Shown here: piece by piece, positions 5,860 to 13,865 of the stretch
Numbering within the stretch: position 1 is the stretch's first letter
How the letters are laid out: every line of letters begins with the position of its first letter
Assembly (NCBI GenBank): GCA_900754495.1
Contig: CAAEDC010000093.1
Coordinates: 1-14,995 of the forward strand
Length of the DNA: 14,995 nucleotides
Direction: 5' to 3'
From: Eggerthellaceae bacterium
GTDB lineage: Bacteria > Actinomycetota > Coriobacteriia > Coriobacteriales > Eggerthellaceae
Made by a program: the position numbers and the translations under genes
The notes under the pieces: model-generated
Told to the model about the DNA's origin: nothing
Seen by the model: the letters and a program-made list of their open reading frames with translations, nothing else
Database searches by the model: none

Positions 5860-7389
5860 ATGCGCCTTTCCATCGCTGAGATCATCGAGGCGACCTCCGG
5901 CGAGACCGCCGTCGCCCCGTCCGACATCGAAACCGCCGCGACCGACCTCGTGTGGGACTCGCGGGAGGCGGGGGCGGGCTGCCTCTACGCGGCCCTTCCC
6001 GGGGAGCGCGTGGACGGCCACGCGTTCGTCGCGGCGGCCATCCGCTCCGGCGCGGTGTGCGCACTCGTCGCGCAGGATCCCGACCCCGACGCGGCCGACG
6101 CCGCGCGCGAGACGGGCGCGGCCATCGTGAAGGTTTCCGACACCCAGCGCGCGCTCGTCGACCTCGCGCGCTTCTGGCGCGGCAAGCTGGGCGGACGCGT
6201 CATCGGCCTGACGGGCTCGAGCGGCAAGACGACGACGAAGAACCTGGTGCGCGACGTGCTGTCCGCCGGCTTCTCCGTCACCGCCACCTCCGGCAACCAG
6301 AACAACGAGCTGGGCGTCCCCAAGACCGTCCTGTCCGCCTCCGCCGACGACGGCGCGGTCGTGGTCGAGATGGGCATGCGCGGCATGGGCCAGATCGAGC
6401 AGCTGTGCGGGTACGTGCGACCCGAGTGGGGCATCATCGTCAACGTCGGCACGAGCCATATGGAGCTCCTCGGCTCGCGCGAGAACATCGCGCGCGCCAA
6501 GGCGGAGCTGCTCGAGGCGCTGCCCGCGGGCGGATGCGCCTTCATCAACGGAGCCGACGACTACGCGGCGTTCGCGCGCGACCATGCGCGCCTGCGGGAG
6601 CGCGGCGTGAAGGTCGTCGTGTTCGACGGCTCGCCCGAGGCGGCGGGCCGCATGGACGTTCTCAAGGGCGCCCGCCTCGCCGAGGCCGACGAGCAGGGCG
6701 CCGCCGTCCGCCGCGGCGACGGGCTCGTGTGGGCCGAGGACATCGTTTTGGACGAGGAGGGGCGCGCGACCTTCAAGCTGTGCGCCGCGAACTTTCCGCC
6801 GACCTCCGAGACGGCGTCCGAGACCGAGTCCGCCGAGTGCGCGCTTTCGCTGCGCGGCCTGCACAACGTGGGCAACGCCTGCGCCGCCGCGGCGGTCGGG
6901 CGCGCCATGGGCATGCCGCTGTCCGCGATCGTCGCCGCGCTCGGCGCCGCGCAGCCGGAAAGCGGCCGTGCGCAGGTGCTGCGCACCGCCGCGGGCGTGA
7001 CGGTGGTGGACGATTCGTACAACGCCAACCCCGATTCCATGCGCGCCTCGCTGAGCACGTTCGCAGCGCTCGGGGTCGAGGGACGCAAGATCGCGATCCT
7101 CGGCGACATGGGCGAGCTCGGGCCGATCTCGGAGGAGGGGCACGCCCGGGTGGGCGCCGATGCCGCTGCCGCCGGGGTGGACCTGCTCGTGTGCGTCGGG
7201 CCGCTTTCGCGGGGGATCGCGCGCGCCGCGGGGGAGGCGGGGCTTGCCGCCGACCGGATCGTCTGCGTGGACGACGCGGCCGCCGCGTTGGCCTATGCGC
7301 GCCCCTTGGTCGACAGGGGAGACGCGGTGCTGGTGAAGGCGTCGCACTCCGTCGGCCTCGAACGAGTGGTGGAAGGGTTGGTCGACTAG
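5860..7389 (+). CDS. murF: MurF, UDP-MurNAc-tripeptide:D-Ala-D-Ala ligase
   Basis: Cytoplasmic Mur ligase that adds the D-Ala-D-Ala dipeptide to complete the UDP-MurNAc-pentapeptide. The 509 aa product shows the N-terminal domain with VWDSREAGAGCLYAALPGE (31-49), P-loop GSSGKTT (119-125), NQNNELGVPKTVL (146-158), VVEMGMRGMGQIE (169-181), NVGTSHMELLGS (195-206), the linker motif LHNVGNACAAA (334-344), DDSYNANPDSM (384-394) and ILGDMGELG (413-421). It is somewhat longer than the E. coli enzyme (452 aa). Part of the excess is a variable Glu/Thr/Ser-containing stretch near residues 310-327 in the central domain. The ATG at 5860 follows the murE stop with no gap, which suggests translational coupling, and mraY starts 1 bp after its stop. 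Sample lines reach about 80% GC. Confidence 0.96.
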   Translation: MRLSIAEIIEATSGETAVAPSDIETAATDLVWDSREAGAGCLYAALPGERVDGHAFVAAAIRSGAVCALVAQDPDPDAADAARETGAAIVKVSDTQRALVDLARFWRGKLGGRVIGLTGSSGKTTTKNLVRDVLSAGFSVTATSGNQNNELGVPKTVLSASADDGAVVVEMGMRGMGQIEQLCGYVRPEWGIIVNVGTSHMELLGSRENIARAKAELLEALPAGGCAFINGADDYAAFARDHARLRERGVKVVVFDGSPEAAGRMDVLKGARLAEADEQGAAVRRGDGLVWAEDIVLDEEGRATFKLCAANFPPTSETASETESAECALSLRGLHNVGNACAAAAVGRAMGMPLSAIVAALGAAQPESGRAQVLRTAAGVTVVDDSYNANPDSMRASLSTFAALGVEGRKIAILGDMGELGPISEEGHARVGADAAAAGVDLLVCVGPLSRGIARAAGEAGLAADRIVCVDDAAAALAYARPLVDRGDAVLVKASHSVGLERVVEGLVD

Positions 7390-7390
7390 C

Positions 7391-8440
7391 ATGTTCTCGG
7401 TCTTTGCTCACTATCCTACCTTCTTGGTGTTCCTCGCCATCGTCATCGCCGCCGCGCTGACGATGGCCTTCATGCCGCTGTGGATCCGCATGCTGCGCTC
7501 CAGCCACATCGGGCAGCAGGTGCGCGCCGACGGCCCGCAGAGCCATCTGGTCAAGCAGGGCACGCCCACCATGGGCGGCGTCATCATGCTCGTGGCGGTC
7601 GCGATCACCATCGTGCTTGTTGCCGGGCCCTCGCCCGAGACGTTCCTGCTCGCGGGCGCGACGCTCATCGCCGGCGCGCTCGGCCTGATCGACGACGCGT
7701 CGAAGGTCGTCCACGAGCGCTCGCTGGGGCTGACCCCCAAGGCCAAGCTCGTCGGCCAGTTCCTCGTGTCGACCCTGTTCTGCCTGCTGGCGGTCAACCT
7801 CGTCGGCATCGCCCCCACCGTCGAGATCCCGTTCGTCGCCACGATCGATCTGGGCATCCTGACCTCCAGCTTCACCGTGGGCGACGTCGTCGTCTCGGTT
7901 CCGTGGCTCTACCTCGTCTTCGTCGACATCCTGCTCATGGGCCTGTGCAACGCCGTCAACCTCACCGACGGCCTCGACGGCCTGGCGGCGGGAACGGTCA
8001 TGATCGTCATGCTCGTCATGGCGGCGATCGCCTACCGCTCCGGCATGCTCGACCCCGCGGTGTTCGCCGCGGCGCTGGCGGGCTCCTGCATCGGATTCCT
8101 CTGGTTCAACTCCTATCCCGCCGACATCTTCATGGGCGACACGGGCTCGCTCGCCCTCGGCATGGCGCTCGGGTGCCTGGCGGTGCTCACCAAATCCGAG
8201 TTCATCGTGCTCATCATCGGCGGCCTGTTCGTCGTCGAGGCGCTGTCGGTCATGCTGCAGGTGTTCTACTTCAAGCGCACGGGCAAGCGCCTGTTCCTCA
8301 TGGCGCCCCTGCACCACCACTTCGAGAAGAAGGGCTGGAAGGAGACGCGGGTCGTCGTGCGCTTCTGGATCATCTCGGGCGTGCTGTCGGCGATCGGCTT
8401 TTTCATCTACTTCGCCGAGTCCCTGATGGCGGTGAGCTAG
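7391..8440 (+). CDS. mraY: MraY, phospho-MurNAc-pentapeptide translocase
   Basis: Polytopic membrane enzyme that transfers phospho-MurNAc-pentapeptide from UDP to undecaprenyl phosphate, forming lipid I. The 349 aa product is of normal length and strongly hydrophobic, with about ten membrane segments expected for the family. Diagnostic motifs are all present: QQVRADGPQSHLVKQGTPTM (42-61), the Asp pair in GLIDDASK (98-105), NAVNLTDGLDGLA (187-199), FMGDTGSLALG (247-257) and APLHHHFEKKGWKE (305-318). These contain the Mg2+-binding and catalytic aspartates (D101, D102, D250) and the HHH loop. It starts 1 bp after murF and ends 1 bp before murD. The same TAGCATG junction is used on both sides, so translation is probably coupled. 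Confidence 0.97.
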   Translation: MFSVFAHYPTFLVFLAIVIAAALTMAFMPLWIRMLRSSHIGQQVRADGPQSHLVKQGTPTMGGVIMLVAVAITIVLVAGPSPETFLLAGATLIAGALGLIDDASKVVHERSLGLTPKAKLVGQFLVSTLFCLLAVNLVGIAPTVEIPFVATIDLGILTSSFTVGDVVVSVPWLYLVFVDILLMGLCNAVNLTDGLDGLAAGTVMIVMLVMAAIAYRSGMLDPAVFAAALAGSCIGFLWFNSYPADIFMGDTGSLALGMALGCLAVLTKSEFIVLIIGGLFVVEALSVMLQVFYFKRTGKRLFLMAPLHHHFEKKGWKETRVVVRFWIISGVLSAIGFFIYFAESLMAVS

Positions 8441-8441
8441 C

Positions 8442-9962
8442 ATGCGCGCGGAGGAGATGGGCGCGCCGGTCCGCCGCGGGGCGGACACCCTCGGCAACGT
8501 CCTCGTGCTCGGTTTGGGCAAAAGCGCCGCCGCGGTGGCCGACTACTGCCTCGGGCTTCTGGGCAGTCGCGTGAGCGGCCTGTTCGTCGCCGCGGGAGCG
8601 CGCACGGAGGCCTCCGAGGAGGCGGCGGCGCGCATCGCCGCGCGCGGGGCCGTCGTCGCGTTCGGCGATGACGGCGTCGACGCGCTTTCGCGCGAGGTTC
8701 CCGGCGGTCGGTTCGACCTGTGCGTCCCCAGCCCGGGCATCGCGCCGTCGACGCCGCTCTATTCCCGCGGCGCGGCGCTTTCAGACGAGATCGCCGGCGA
8801 GGTCGAGCTCGCCTGGCGCGAGAGCGCGCCCGCATCGCGCTGGATCGCCATCACCGGCACCAACGGCAAGACCACGGTCACCTCGCTCACGGCGCATCTT
8901 CTGCGCGCGGCGGGGATGGATGCCGTCGCGGTCGGCAACATCGGCGACACGTGCCTTGCGGCCGTCGCGGCCGATCCCGCCCGCGTCTTCGTCGCGGAGA
9001 CCTCGTCCTACCAGCTGGAATCCACCTCGCGGTTCGCGCCCGATGCGGCGGTGCTGCTCAACATCACGCCGGACCACCTGAAATGGCACGGTTCGTTCGA
9101 GGCGTACCGCGACGCCAAGTTCAAGGCGCTCGCCAACCTGGATCAGGCGCCCGGCGCCGTCGCGGTGCTCGACGCCACCGATGATGAGGTGCGCGCGAAG
9201 ATCCGCGCGCTCAAGGCGCAGCCCGCCTGCGAGCGCGGCTTCTCCTACATCCCCGTCGGGACCAAGGCGGGCTATGCCGGCGACATGCGCGCCGCCTGCG
9301 GCGCCGACAACGCGGCGTTCGTCGATGCGGACGGCACGCTCGTGGTCGCTGCGGGCGGCGTCGAGCATCGTCTCGTCACGACGTCCGAGCTGAAGATCAA
9401 GGGCTCCCACAACGTGGGCAACGCCCTCGCCGCCGCCGCGGCCGCCCTCGCCCTGGGGGCCGGCGACGACGCCGTCGCGTGCGGGCTGCGCTCGTTCGCG
9501 CCGCTCGAGCACCGCATCGAACCGTGCGGCTCCATCCGCGGCGCCGCCTGCTACAACGACTCCAAGGCGACCAACGTCGACGCCTCGCTCAAGGCCATCG
9601 CGGCGTTCCCCGAGGCGCGCCCGATCATCCTGCTCGGCGGTGACGACAAGGGCACCGACCTCGCGCCTCTGGTGGAGGCGGCGCACCGACATGCGCGCGC
9701 CGTCGTGTGCTTCGGTGCGGCGGGCCAGCGCTTCGAGGACGCGTTCCGCGCGGCCGCCGACGAGGCGCCCGCCGGCTTCGAGACCCTGCGCGCCTCCAAG
9801 CTCGCCGACGCGCTCGACGCCGCCTGCGCCCTGGCGGGCGCGGGGGATGTGATCCTGCTGTCGCCCGCCTGCGCGTCGTTTGACGAGTTCAGCTGCTTCG
9901 AGGAGCGCGGAGAGGTCTTCAAGTCCCTCGTCGCCGAGCGCGCCGCGCGCCTCGGGGCGTAG
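8442..9962 (+). CDS. murD: MurD, UDP-MurNAc-L-Ala:D-Glu ligase
   Basis: Cytoplasmic Mur ligase that adds D-glutamate to UDP-MurNAc-L-alanine. The 506 aa product has the Rossmann-like N-terminal domain with NVLVLGLGKSAAAVADY (19-35) and PSPGIAPSTPL (96-106). The ATPase domain has P-loop GTNGKTT (139-145), NIGDT (166-170), ETSSYQLES (186-194) and NITPDHLKWHGSFEAY (207-222), with the expected carbamylated K226. The C-terminal domain has YNDSKATNVDAS (371-382), LLGGDDKGTDL (397-407) and LLSPACASFDEF (472-483). It is longer than E. coli MurD (438 aa), and part of the excess lies between residues 250 and 315. The first ATG (8442) is 1 bp after mraY; a second in-frame ATG at 8457 (M6) is possible, since GGAGGAG lies immediately before it. 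Confidence 0.96.
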   Translation: MRAEEMGAPVRRGADTLGNVLVLGLGKSAAAVADYCLGLLGSRVSGLFVAAGARTEASEEAAARIAARGAVVAFGDDGVDALSREVPGGRFDLCVPSPGIAPSTPLYSRGAALSDEIAGEVELAWRESAPASRWIAITGTNGKTTVTSLTAHLLRAAGMDAVAVGNIGDTCLAAVAADPARVFVAETSSYQLESTSRFAPDAAVLLNITPDHLKWHGSFEAYRDAKFKALANLDQAPGAVAVLDATDDEVRAKIRALKAQPACERGFSYIPVGTKAGYAGDMRAACGADNAAFVDADGTLVVAAGGVEHRLVTTSELKIKGSHNVGNALAAAAAALALGAGDDAVACGLRSFAPLEHRIEPCGSIRGAACYNDSKATNVDASLKAIAAFPEARPIILLGGDDKGTDLAPLVEAAHRHARAVVCFGAAGQRFEDAFRAAADEAPAGFETLRASKLADALDAACALAGAGDVILLSPACASFDEFSCFEERGEVFKSLVAERAARLGA

Positions 9963-9968
9963 AGGGGG
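9961..9968 (+). promoter_or_regulatory. Ribosome binding site supporting the TTG start of ftsW
   Basis: AGAGGGGG ends 5 nt before TTG at 9974. The next in-frame starts (ATG 10022 and 10025) have only AGGTG at a poorer distance, so TTG is favoured, but this is not certain. Confidence 0.45.
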
Positions 9969-9973
9969 CGCCG

Positions 9974-11248
9974 TTGTCCTTCCAAGCGTCACATACGTCG
10001 CGCCAGGTGCCGGCATCTGTCATGATGCCGCGTCTGCTGCTGATCCTGTCGGTGCTCGCCCTCACCGTCATCGGCTGCGTGATGATCTACTCCGCATCGA
10101 TCGCCGAGGCGGCGAGCGCCGTGCTCACCGCGACGGAGGACAACCCCGCCGGCGACAGCGGAAACGCGCTCACCTACCTCACCGACCAGCTGCTGTTCGT
10201 CGCGCTGGGCGTCGCGGCTGCCGCGGTGCTGTGGAAGTTCCTGCCGTGCTCGATCTGGCGCGGGCCGATGCTGTGGATCGTGTGGGGCATCGCCATGGCG
10301 CTTCTGGTGCTCACCGCCGTCATGGGCATCGCCGCCCTCGGCGCGACCCGCTGGCTCACGCTGGGCCCCATCAGCCTCCAGCCCTCCGAGTTCGCCAAGA
10401 TCGCCTTGGTGCTGGTGGCGGCGCGCCTGTTCAGCGACTACCGCGACGGCGCGTCCTCGGTCAGGGACATGCTCGTGCGCGCGTTCGTCCTCATCGTCAT
10501 CCCGGTCGCGATCATCTTCACCACCCAGTCCGACCTGGGCACCACCGTCATCATCGCCGTGGGCATCCTGGCGGTCATGTGGATGGGGGAGGCGCCGCTC
10601 AAGCTCATCGGCGGCATCTGCGTCCTCGGCCTGATCTTCGTGGTCGCGGCGACGGTGTTCACCGGCTACCGCTCCGATCGCATGCTGTTCCTCAACCCGT
10701 GGAACGACGGCGAGGACGGCCTGGGGAAGGGCTTTCAGCTCATCCACTCCTACTACGCGTTCTCCGAGGGCGGCCTTTTCGGGCTCGGCCTGGGCAACTC
10801 GCGCGAGAAGTTCTACCTGCCCGAGGCCGAGACGGACTTCATCTTCGCCGTCATCGGCGAGGAGCTCGGCATGGTCGGCGCGCTCGTGGTCATCGCGCTG
10901 TTCCTCGTCCTGCTGTACGCCGGCATGCGCATCGCCAAGGCGGCGGCGGACGATTTCGGCGCCATGGTGGCGGGCAGCTGCACGCTGATGCTCGTGTTCC
11001 AGGCGTTTCTCAACATCGGCTGCGTCGTGGGGCTTCTGCCCACGACGGGCAAGCCTTTGCCGTTCGTCTCGTCGGGCGGCTCGTCGCTCATCGCGACGTT
11101 CATCATGGTGGGGCTCATCCTCTCGGTCTCCAAGGAGGCGGGCGGCCCCAGCATCTACGAACGCCGCCGCGCCGACCTGCGCGTCGTGCGCGCGGCCGAC
11201 TCTTCCCCGTCCGTCGGAAGGAACGGGGAAGCCTACAGGGGGAGGTAG
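9974..11248 (+). CDS. ftsW: FtsW, SEDS-family septal peptidoglycan glycosyltransferase
   Basis: Polytopic SEDS protein that polymerises lipid II into septal glycan strands with FtsI. From the TTG start the product is 424 aa, with a short polar N-terminus, about ten hydrophobic segments and a charged C-terminal tail (385-424). Conserved SEDS sequences include MIYSAS (37-42), GATRWLTLGPISLQPSEFAK (123-142), QSDLGTTV (185-192), FSEGGLFGLGLGNSREK (263-279), EAETDFIFAVIGEELG (284-299, with the conserved Asp D288) and GLLPTTGKPLPFVSSGGSS (353-371). RodA has the same fold; position between murD and murG in a dcw cluster next to ftsI makes FtsW the better call. TTG is supported by AGAGGGGG; starting at ATG 10022 would remove 16 residues before the first membrane segment. 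The gap to murG is 4 bp. Confidence 0.95.
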   Translation: MSFQASHTSRQVPASVMMPRLLLILSVLALTVIGCVMIYSASIAEAASAVLTATEDNPAGDSGNALTYLTDQLLFVALGVAAAAVLWKFLPCSIWRGPMLWIVWGIAMALLVLTAVMGIAALGATRWLTLGPISLQPSEFAKIALVLVAARLFSDYRDGASSVRDMLVRAFVLIVIPVAIIFTTQSDLGTTVIIAVGILAVMWMGEAPLKLIGGICVLGLIFVVAATVFTGYRSDRMLFLNPWNDGEDGLGKGFQLIHSYYAFSEGGLFGLGLGNSREKFYLPEAETDFIFAVIGEELGMVGALVVIALFLVLLYAGMRIAKAAADDFGAMVAGSCTLMLVFQAFLNIGCVVGLLPTTGKPLPFVSSGGSSLIATFIMVGLILSVSKEAGGPSIYERRRADLRVVRAADSSPSVGRNGEAYRGR

Positions 11249-11252
11249 CGCT

Positions 11253-12359
11253 ATGAAGGCGGTTCTTTCCGGCGGCGGCACCGCCGGCCACATCAATCCG
11301 GCACTCGCCTTGGCCGAGGAGCTCGGTCGTCGGGGCTGGGAGGTCCTGTTCGCGGGCACGCCCACGGGCGTCGAGGCCAAGCTCGTCGCGGATGCGGGCA
11401 TCCCGTTCAAGGGGTTCGCGGCATCCGGGTTCAACCGCAAAAAGCCCCTGTCGCTGATCAAGGGCGTCGCGACCATCCAGAAGAGCACAGGCGCGGCCAA
11501 GCGCTGGTTCAAGGAGATCGAGCCCGACGTCGTGGTGGGCTTCGGCGGCTACGTCTGCGTGCCGGTGGGGCGCGCGGCCGAATCGCTGGGCATCCCCGTC
11601 GCCGTGCACGAGCAGAACTCGGTCATGGGCATGGCCAACCGCTACCTGGCCCGCCGCGCCGCGGCGATCTGCCTCACCTACGAGCACGCGGCATCGGCGC
11701 TCGACGAGGGGGAGCGCGGGCGCGTCGTGCTGACCGGCAACCCGGTGCGCTCCCAGGTGCTGACGGCGACGCGGGAGGCGGGCCGCGCGATGCTCGGCGT
11801 GCCCGAGAACGCGCGCATGCTCCTGGTCACCGGGGGCAGCCTGGGCGCGCGCCACGTGAACCAGGCCGTCATGGCGCTCAAAGACGAGCTGCTCTCGCGG
11901 CCGGATCTGCATATCGTCCACCTGACGGGCCGGCGCGAGTTCGAGGCGGTCAAGCGCGATCTCGCGCTCACCGACGAGCAGGCGGCGCGCTGGCAGGTCA
12001 TCGACTACCAGGATCGCATGGGCGACTGCATGGCGGCGGCGGACGTGATCGTCTCGCGCGCGGGCGCCTCCTCGCTCGCCGAGATCTCCGCGCTCGCGGT
12101 GCCGGCGCTGCTCGTGCCGTTCCCCGCGGCCACCGAGGACCATCAGACCATGAACGCCCGCGCCTACGTCGATGCGGGGTGCGCCTACCTGGTGCCCGAC
12201 GCCGAGGTCGAGGATCCGGTGTTCGCCGAGAGGCTCCTTCGCCTCATCGATGACGCCTCCGAGCGCGAGCGCATGCGCTCCGCCGCGCGCGCCCAGAACA
12301 CCTCGGGCGCCGCCGCCAAATTGGCAGATGCTGTGATTGCCGCGGCAAACGCCCGCTGA
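11253..12359 (+). CDS. murG: MurG, lipid II-forming N-acetylglucosaminyltransferase
   Basis: Membrane-associated GT-B (GT28) glycosyltransferase that adds GlcNAc from UDP-GlcNAc to lipid I, forming lipid II on the inner face of the membrane. The 368 aa product has the N-terminal glycine-rich loop SGGGTAGHINPALALA (6-21), the second glycine-rich loop VGFGGYVCVPVG (95-106), HEQNSVMG (119-126), the donor-site loop VTGGSLGARHVNQ (192-204), SRAGASSLAEI (268-278) and the ribose-binding region PFPAATEDHQTMNA (289-302), with E295, H297 and Q298. Length is typical. GGGGGAGG (11238-11244) lies 8 nt before the ATG, a good ribosome binding site located in the last codons of ftsW. A 57 bp gap to the chosen murC start follows, one of the wider spacers of the cluster. 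Confidence 0.97.
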   Translation: MKAVLSGGGTAGHINPALALAEELGRRGWEVLFAGTPTGVEAKLVADAGIPFKGFAASGFNRKKPLSLIKGVATIQKSTGAAKRWFKEIEPDVVVGFGGYVCVPVGRAAESLGIPVAVHEQNSVMGMANRYLARRAAAICLTYEHAASALDEGERGRVVLTGNPVRSQVLTATREAGRAMLGVPENARMLLVTGGSLGARHVNQAVMALKDELLSRPDLHIVHLTGRREFEAVKRDLALTDEQAARWQVIDYQDRMGDCMAAADVIVSRAGASSLAEISALAVPALLVPFPAATEDHQTMNARAYVDAGCAYLVPDAEVEDPVFAERLLRLIDDASERERMRSAARAQNTSGAAAKLADAVIAAANAR

Positions 12360-12370
12360 GCGGCTATCAT
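12342..12370 (+). promoter_or_regulatory. Weak candidate promoter ahead of murC
   Basis: TATCAT (12365-12370, 5 of 6 matches to a -10 element) lies 17 bp after GCGGCA (12342-12347, 3 of 6 matches to a -35). It falls in the relatively AT-rich spacer between murG and murC. A start near 12377 would leave a leader of about 40 nt. The poor -35 makes this doubtful. Confidence 0.25.
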
Positions 12371-12416
12371 AGATCGGATGCGAGAAACCCACACCTAGCG
12401 AAAGCGAGTGCACATA

Positions 12417-13862
12417 ATGGAACGCGACCACAACGTGCCCGAGCGCATCCGCTCGGTCCACTTCATCGGCGTCGGCGGCGTCGGCATGAGCGGCATCGCG
12501 CGCGTCGCCCACGACCAGGGCATGCGCGTGAGCGGCTCGGACATCAAGGAGAGCCGCTACACCAAGCAGCTGCGCGACGCGGGGGTCGAGATCCACATCG
12601 GCCATTCCCCGTCCAACATCTTCGGAACCGGCTCCGACGACGGCCCCGACATCGTCGTGGTCTCCACCGCGATCCTGGACAACAATCCCGAGCTGGCCAG
12701 CGCGCGCGAGCGTGGCCTGACCATCTGGCACCGCGCGCAGATGCTGGCGCGCCTAGGCGACGGCCTGGAGACGCTGGCGGTCGCGGGCACCCACGGCAAG
12801 ACGACCACGTCCTCGATGCTCGCGAGCGTTCTCGACGCGCTCGGCGAGGATCCGACGTTCCTCATCGGCGGCATCGTCCGCGCCTACGGCACCAACGCGC
12901 GCTCCGGCACGGGCCGCTACTACGCGGTTGAGGCCGACGAGAGCGACAAGTCGTTCCGGTTCCTCTCGCCCAAGGCGGTGCTCGTCACCAACATCGAGGC
13001 GGACCACCTCGACCACTACCGCGATCTGGGAGAGATCTACGAGAAGTTCCAGGCGTTCATCGCCTCCGTCCCCGACGACGGCGTCGCGGTGGTGTGCGGC
13101 GACGACAAGGCGCTGCTCGACCTGGCGCGGGGGACGGGCCGCCGCGTCGTCTCCTACGGCTTCGATCCCGCCTGCGACGTCGTGATCGAGGGCTACGAGC
13201 ACAAGGGCGTGAGCAGCGCCTACACGCTGCGCCTGCCCGACGGCCGCGCGATCGCGGGCTCGCTCAAGCAGAACCCCGGCCGCCACAACGTCGCCAACGC
13301 CGCCGGCGTGGTGGCGCTGCTCGACACGCTGGGCTTCGACGCCGAGAAGGTCGCCGACGCGCTCGCGGGCTTCGCCGGCGTCAAGCGCCGCTTCGACCTC
13401 GTCGGCCGGGAGTCGGGCATCACCGTGGTCGACGACTACGCCCACCATCCCACCGAGATCGGCGCGACCATCACCGCCGCCTCCCAGCTGGGCTACGGCC
13501 GCGTGGTGGTGCTGTTCCAGCCCCACCGCTATTCGCGCGCGCCGCTGTTCACCGAGGTGCTCCACGACGAGTTCGGCGCCGCGTTCGACGCGGCGGACGA
13601 GGTCGTCTTCATGGACGTGTACCCGGCGGGCGAGGCTCCCGTTCCCGGCGTGAGCGGCAAGACCTTCCTCGACGTCGTGCTCGAGCATGAGGGGCATCCG
13701 TCGACGGCGTACGTGCCGCGTCGCGTGGACGTCGCGCCCCATCTGGCCGACATGCTGCGCGAGGGCGACCTGGTCATCACCATGGGCGCCGGCGACGTGA
13801 CCGCCATCGGCCCCCAGCTGCTCGACGAGCTGCGCCGCCGCGCGTCCGCCGAGGGCAGGTAG
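12417..13862 (+). CDS. murC: MurC, UDP-MurNAc:L-alanine ligase
   Basis: Cytoplasmic Mur ligase that adds L-alanine, the first stem-peptide residue, to UDP-MurNAc. From ATG 12417 the product is 481 aa. It shows the N-terminal HFIGVGGVGMSGIA (15-28) and SGSDIKES (39-46), and P-loop GTHGKTT (124-130), whose His distinguishes MurC from MurD and MurE. The central domain has VEADESDKSF (171-180) and NIEADHLDHY (192-201); the C-terminal domain has HNVANAAGV (290-298), DDYAHHPTEIGAT (339-351) and FQPHRYSR (367-374). An in-frame GTG at 12408 would add three residues; ATG 12417 is preferred because AAAGCGAG (12401-12408) then sits 8 nt upstream. No C-terminal D-Ala-D-Ala ligase fusion is present. MurB follows after 3 bp. 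Confidence 0.96.
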   Translation: MERDHNVPERIRSVHFIGVGGVGMSGIARVAHDQGMRVSGSDIKESRYTKQLRDAGVEIHIGHSPSNIFGTGSDDGPDIVVVSTAILDNNPELASARERGLTIWHRAQMLARLGDGLETLAVAGTHGKTTTSSMLASVLDALGEDPTFLIGGIVRAYGTNARSGTGRYYAVEADESDKSFRFLSPKAVLVTNIEADHLDHYRDLGEIYEKFQAFIASVPDDGVAVVCGDDKALLDLARGTGRRVVSYGFDPACDVVIEGYEHKGVSSAYTLRLPDGRAIAGSLKQNPGRHNVANAAGVVALLDTLGFDAEKVADALAGFAGVKRRFDLVGRESGITVVDDYAHHPTEIGATITAASQLGYGRVVVLFQPHRYSRAPLFTEVLHDEFGAAFDAADEVVFMDVYPAGEAPVPGVSGKTFLDVVLEHEGHPSTAYVPRRVDVAPHLADMLREGDLVITMGAGDVTAIGPQLLDELRRRASAEGR

Positions 13863-13865
13863 GCC

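Noticed and set aside
4297..7392. A 1031-codon open frame on the minus strand opposite murE and murF.
   Set aside because: It mirrors two fully canonical Mur ligases. High-GC third codon positions suppress stops on the opposite strand, and the translation is low-complexity Arg/Ala/Gly/His/Asp without motifs.
5952..7460. A 502-codon + strand frame inside murF, and similar long alternative frames inside murD, mraY and ftsW.
   Set aside because: Arg/Gly-dominated out-of-frame translations of GC-rich genes; the murF frame has all Mur ligase motifs.
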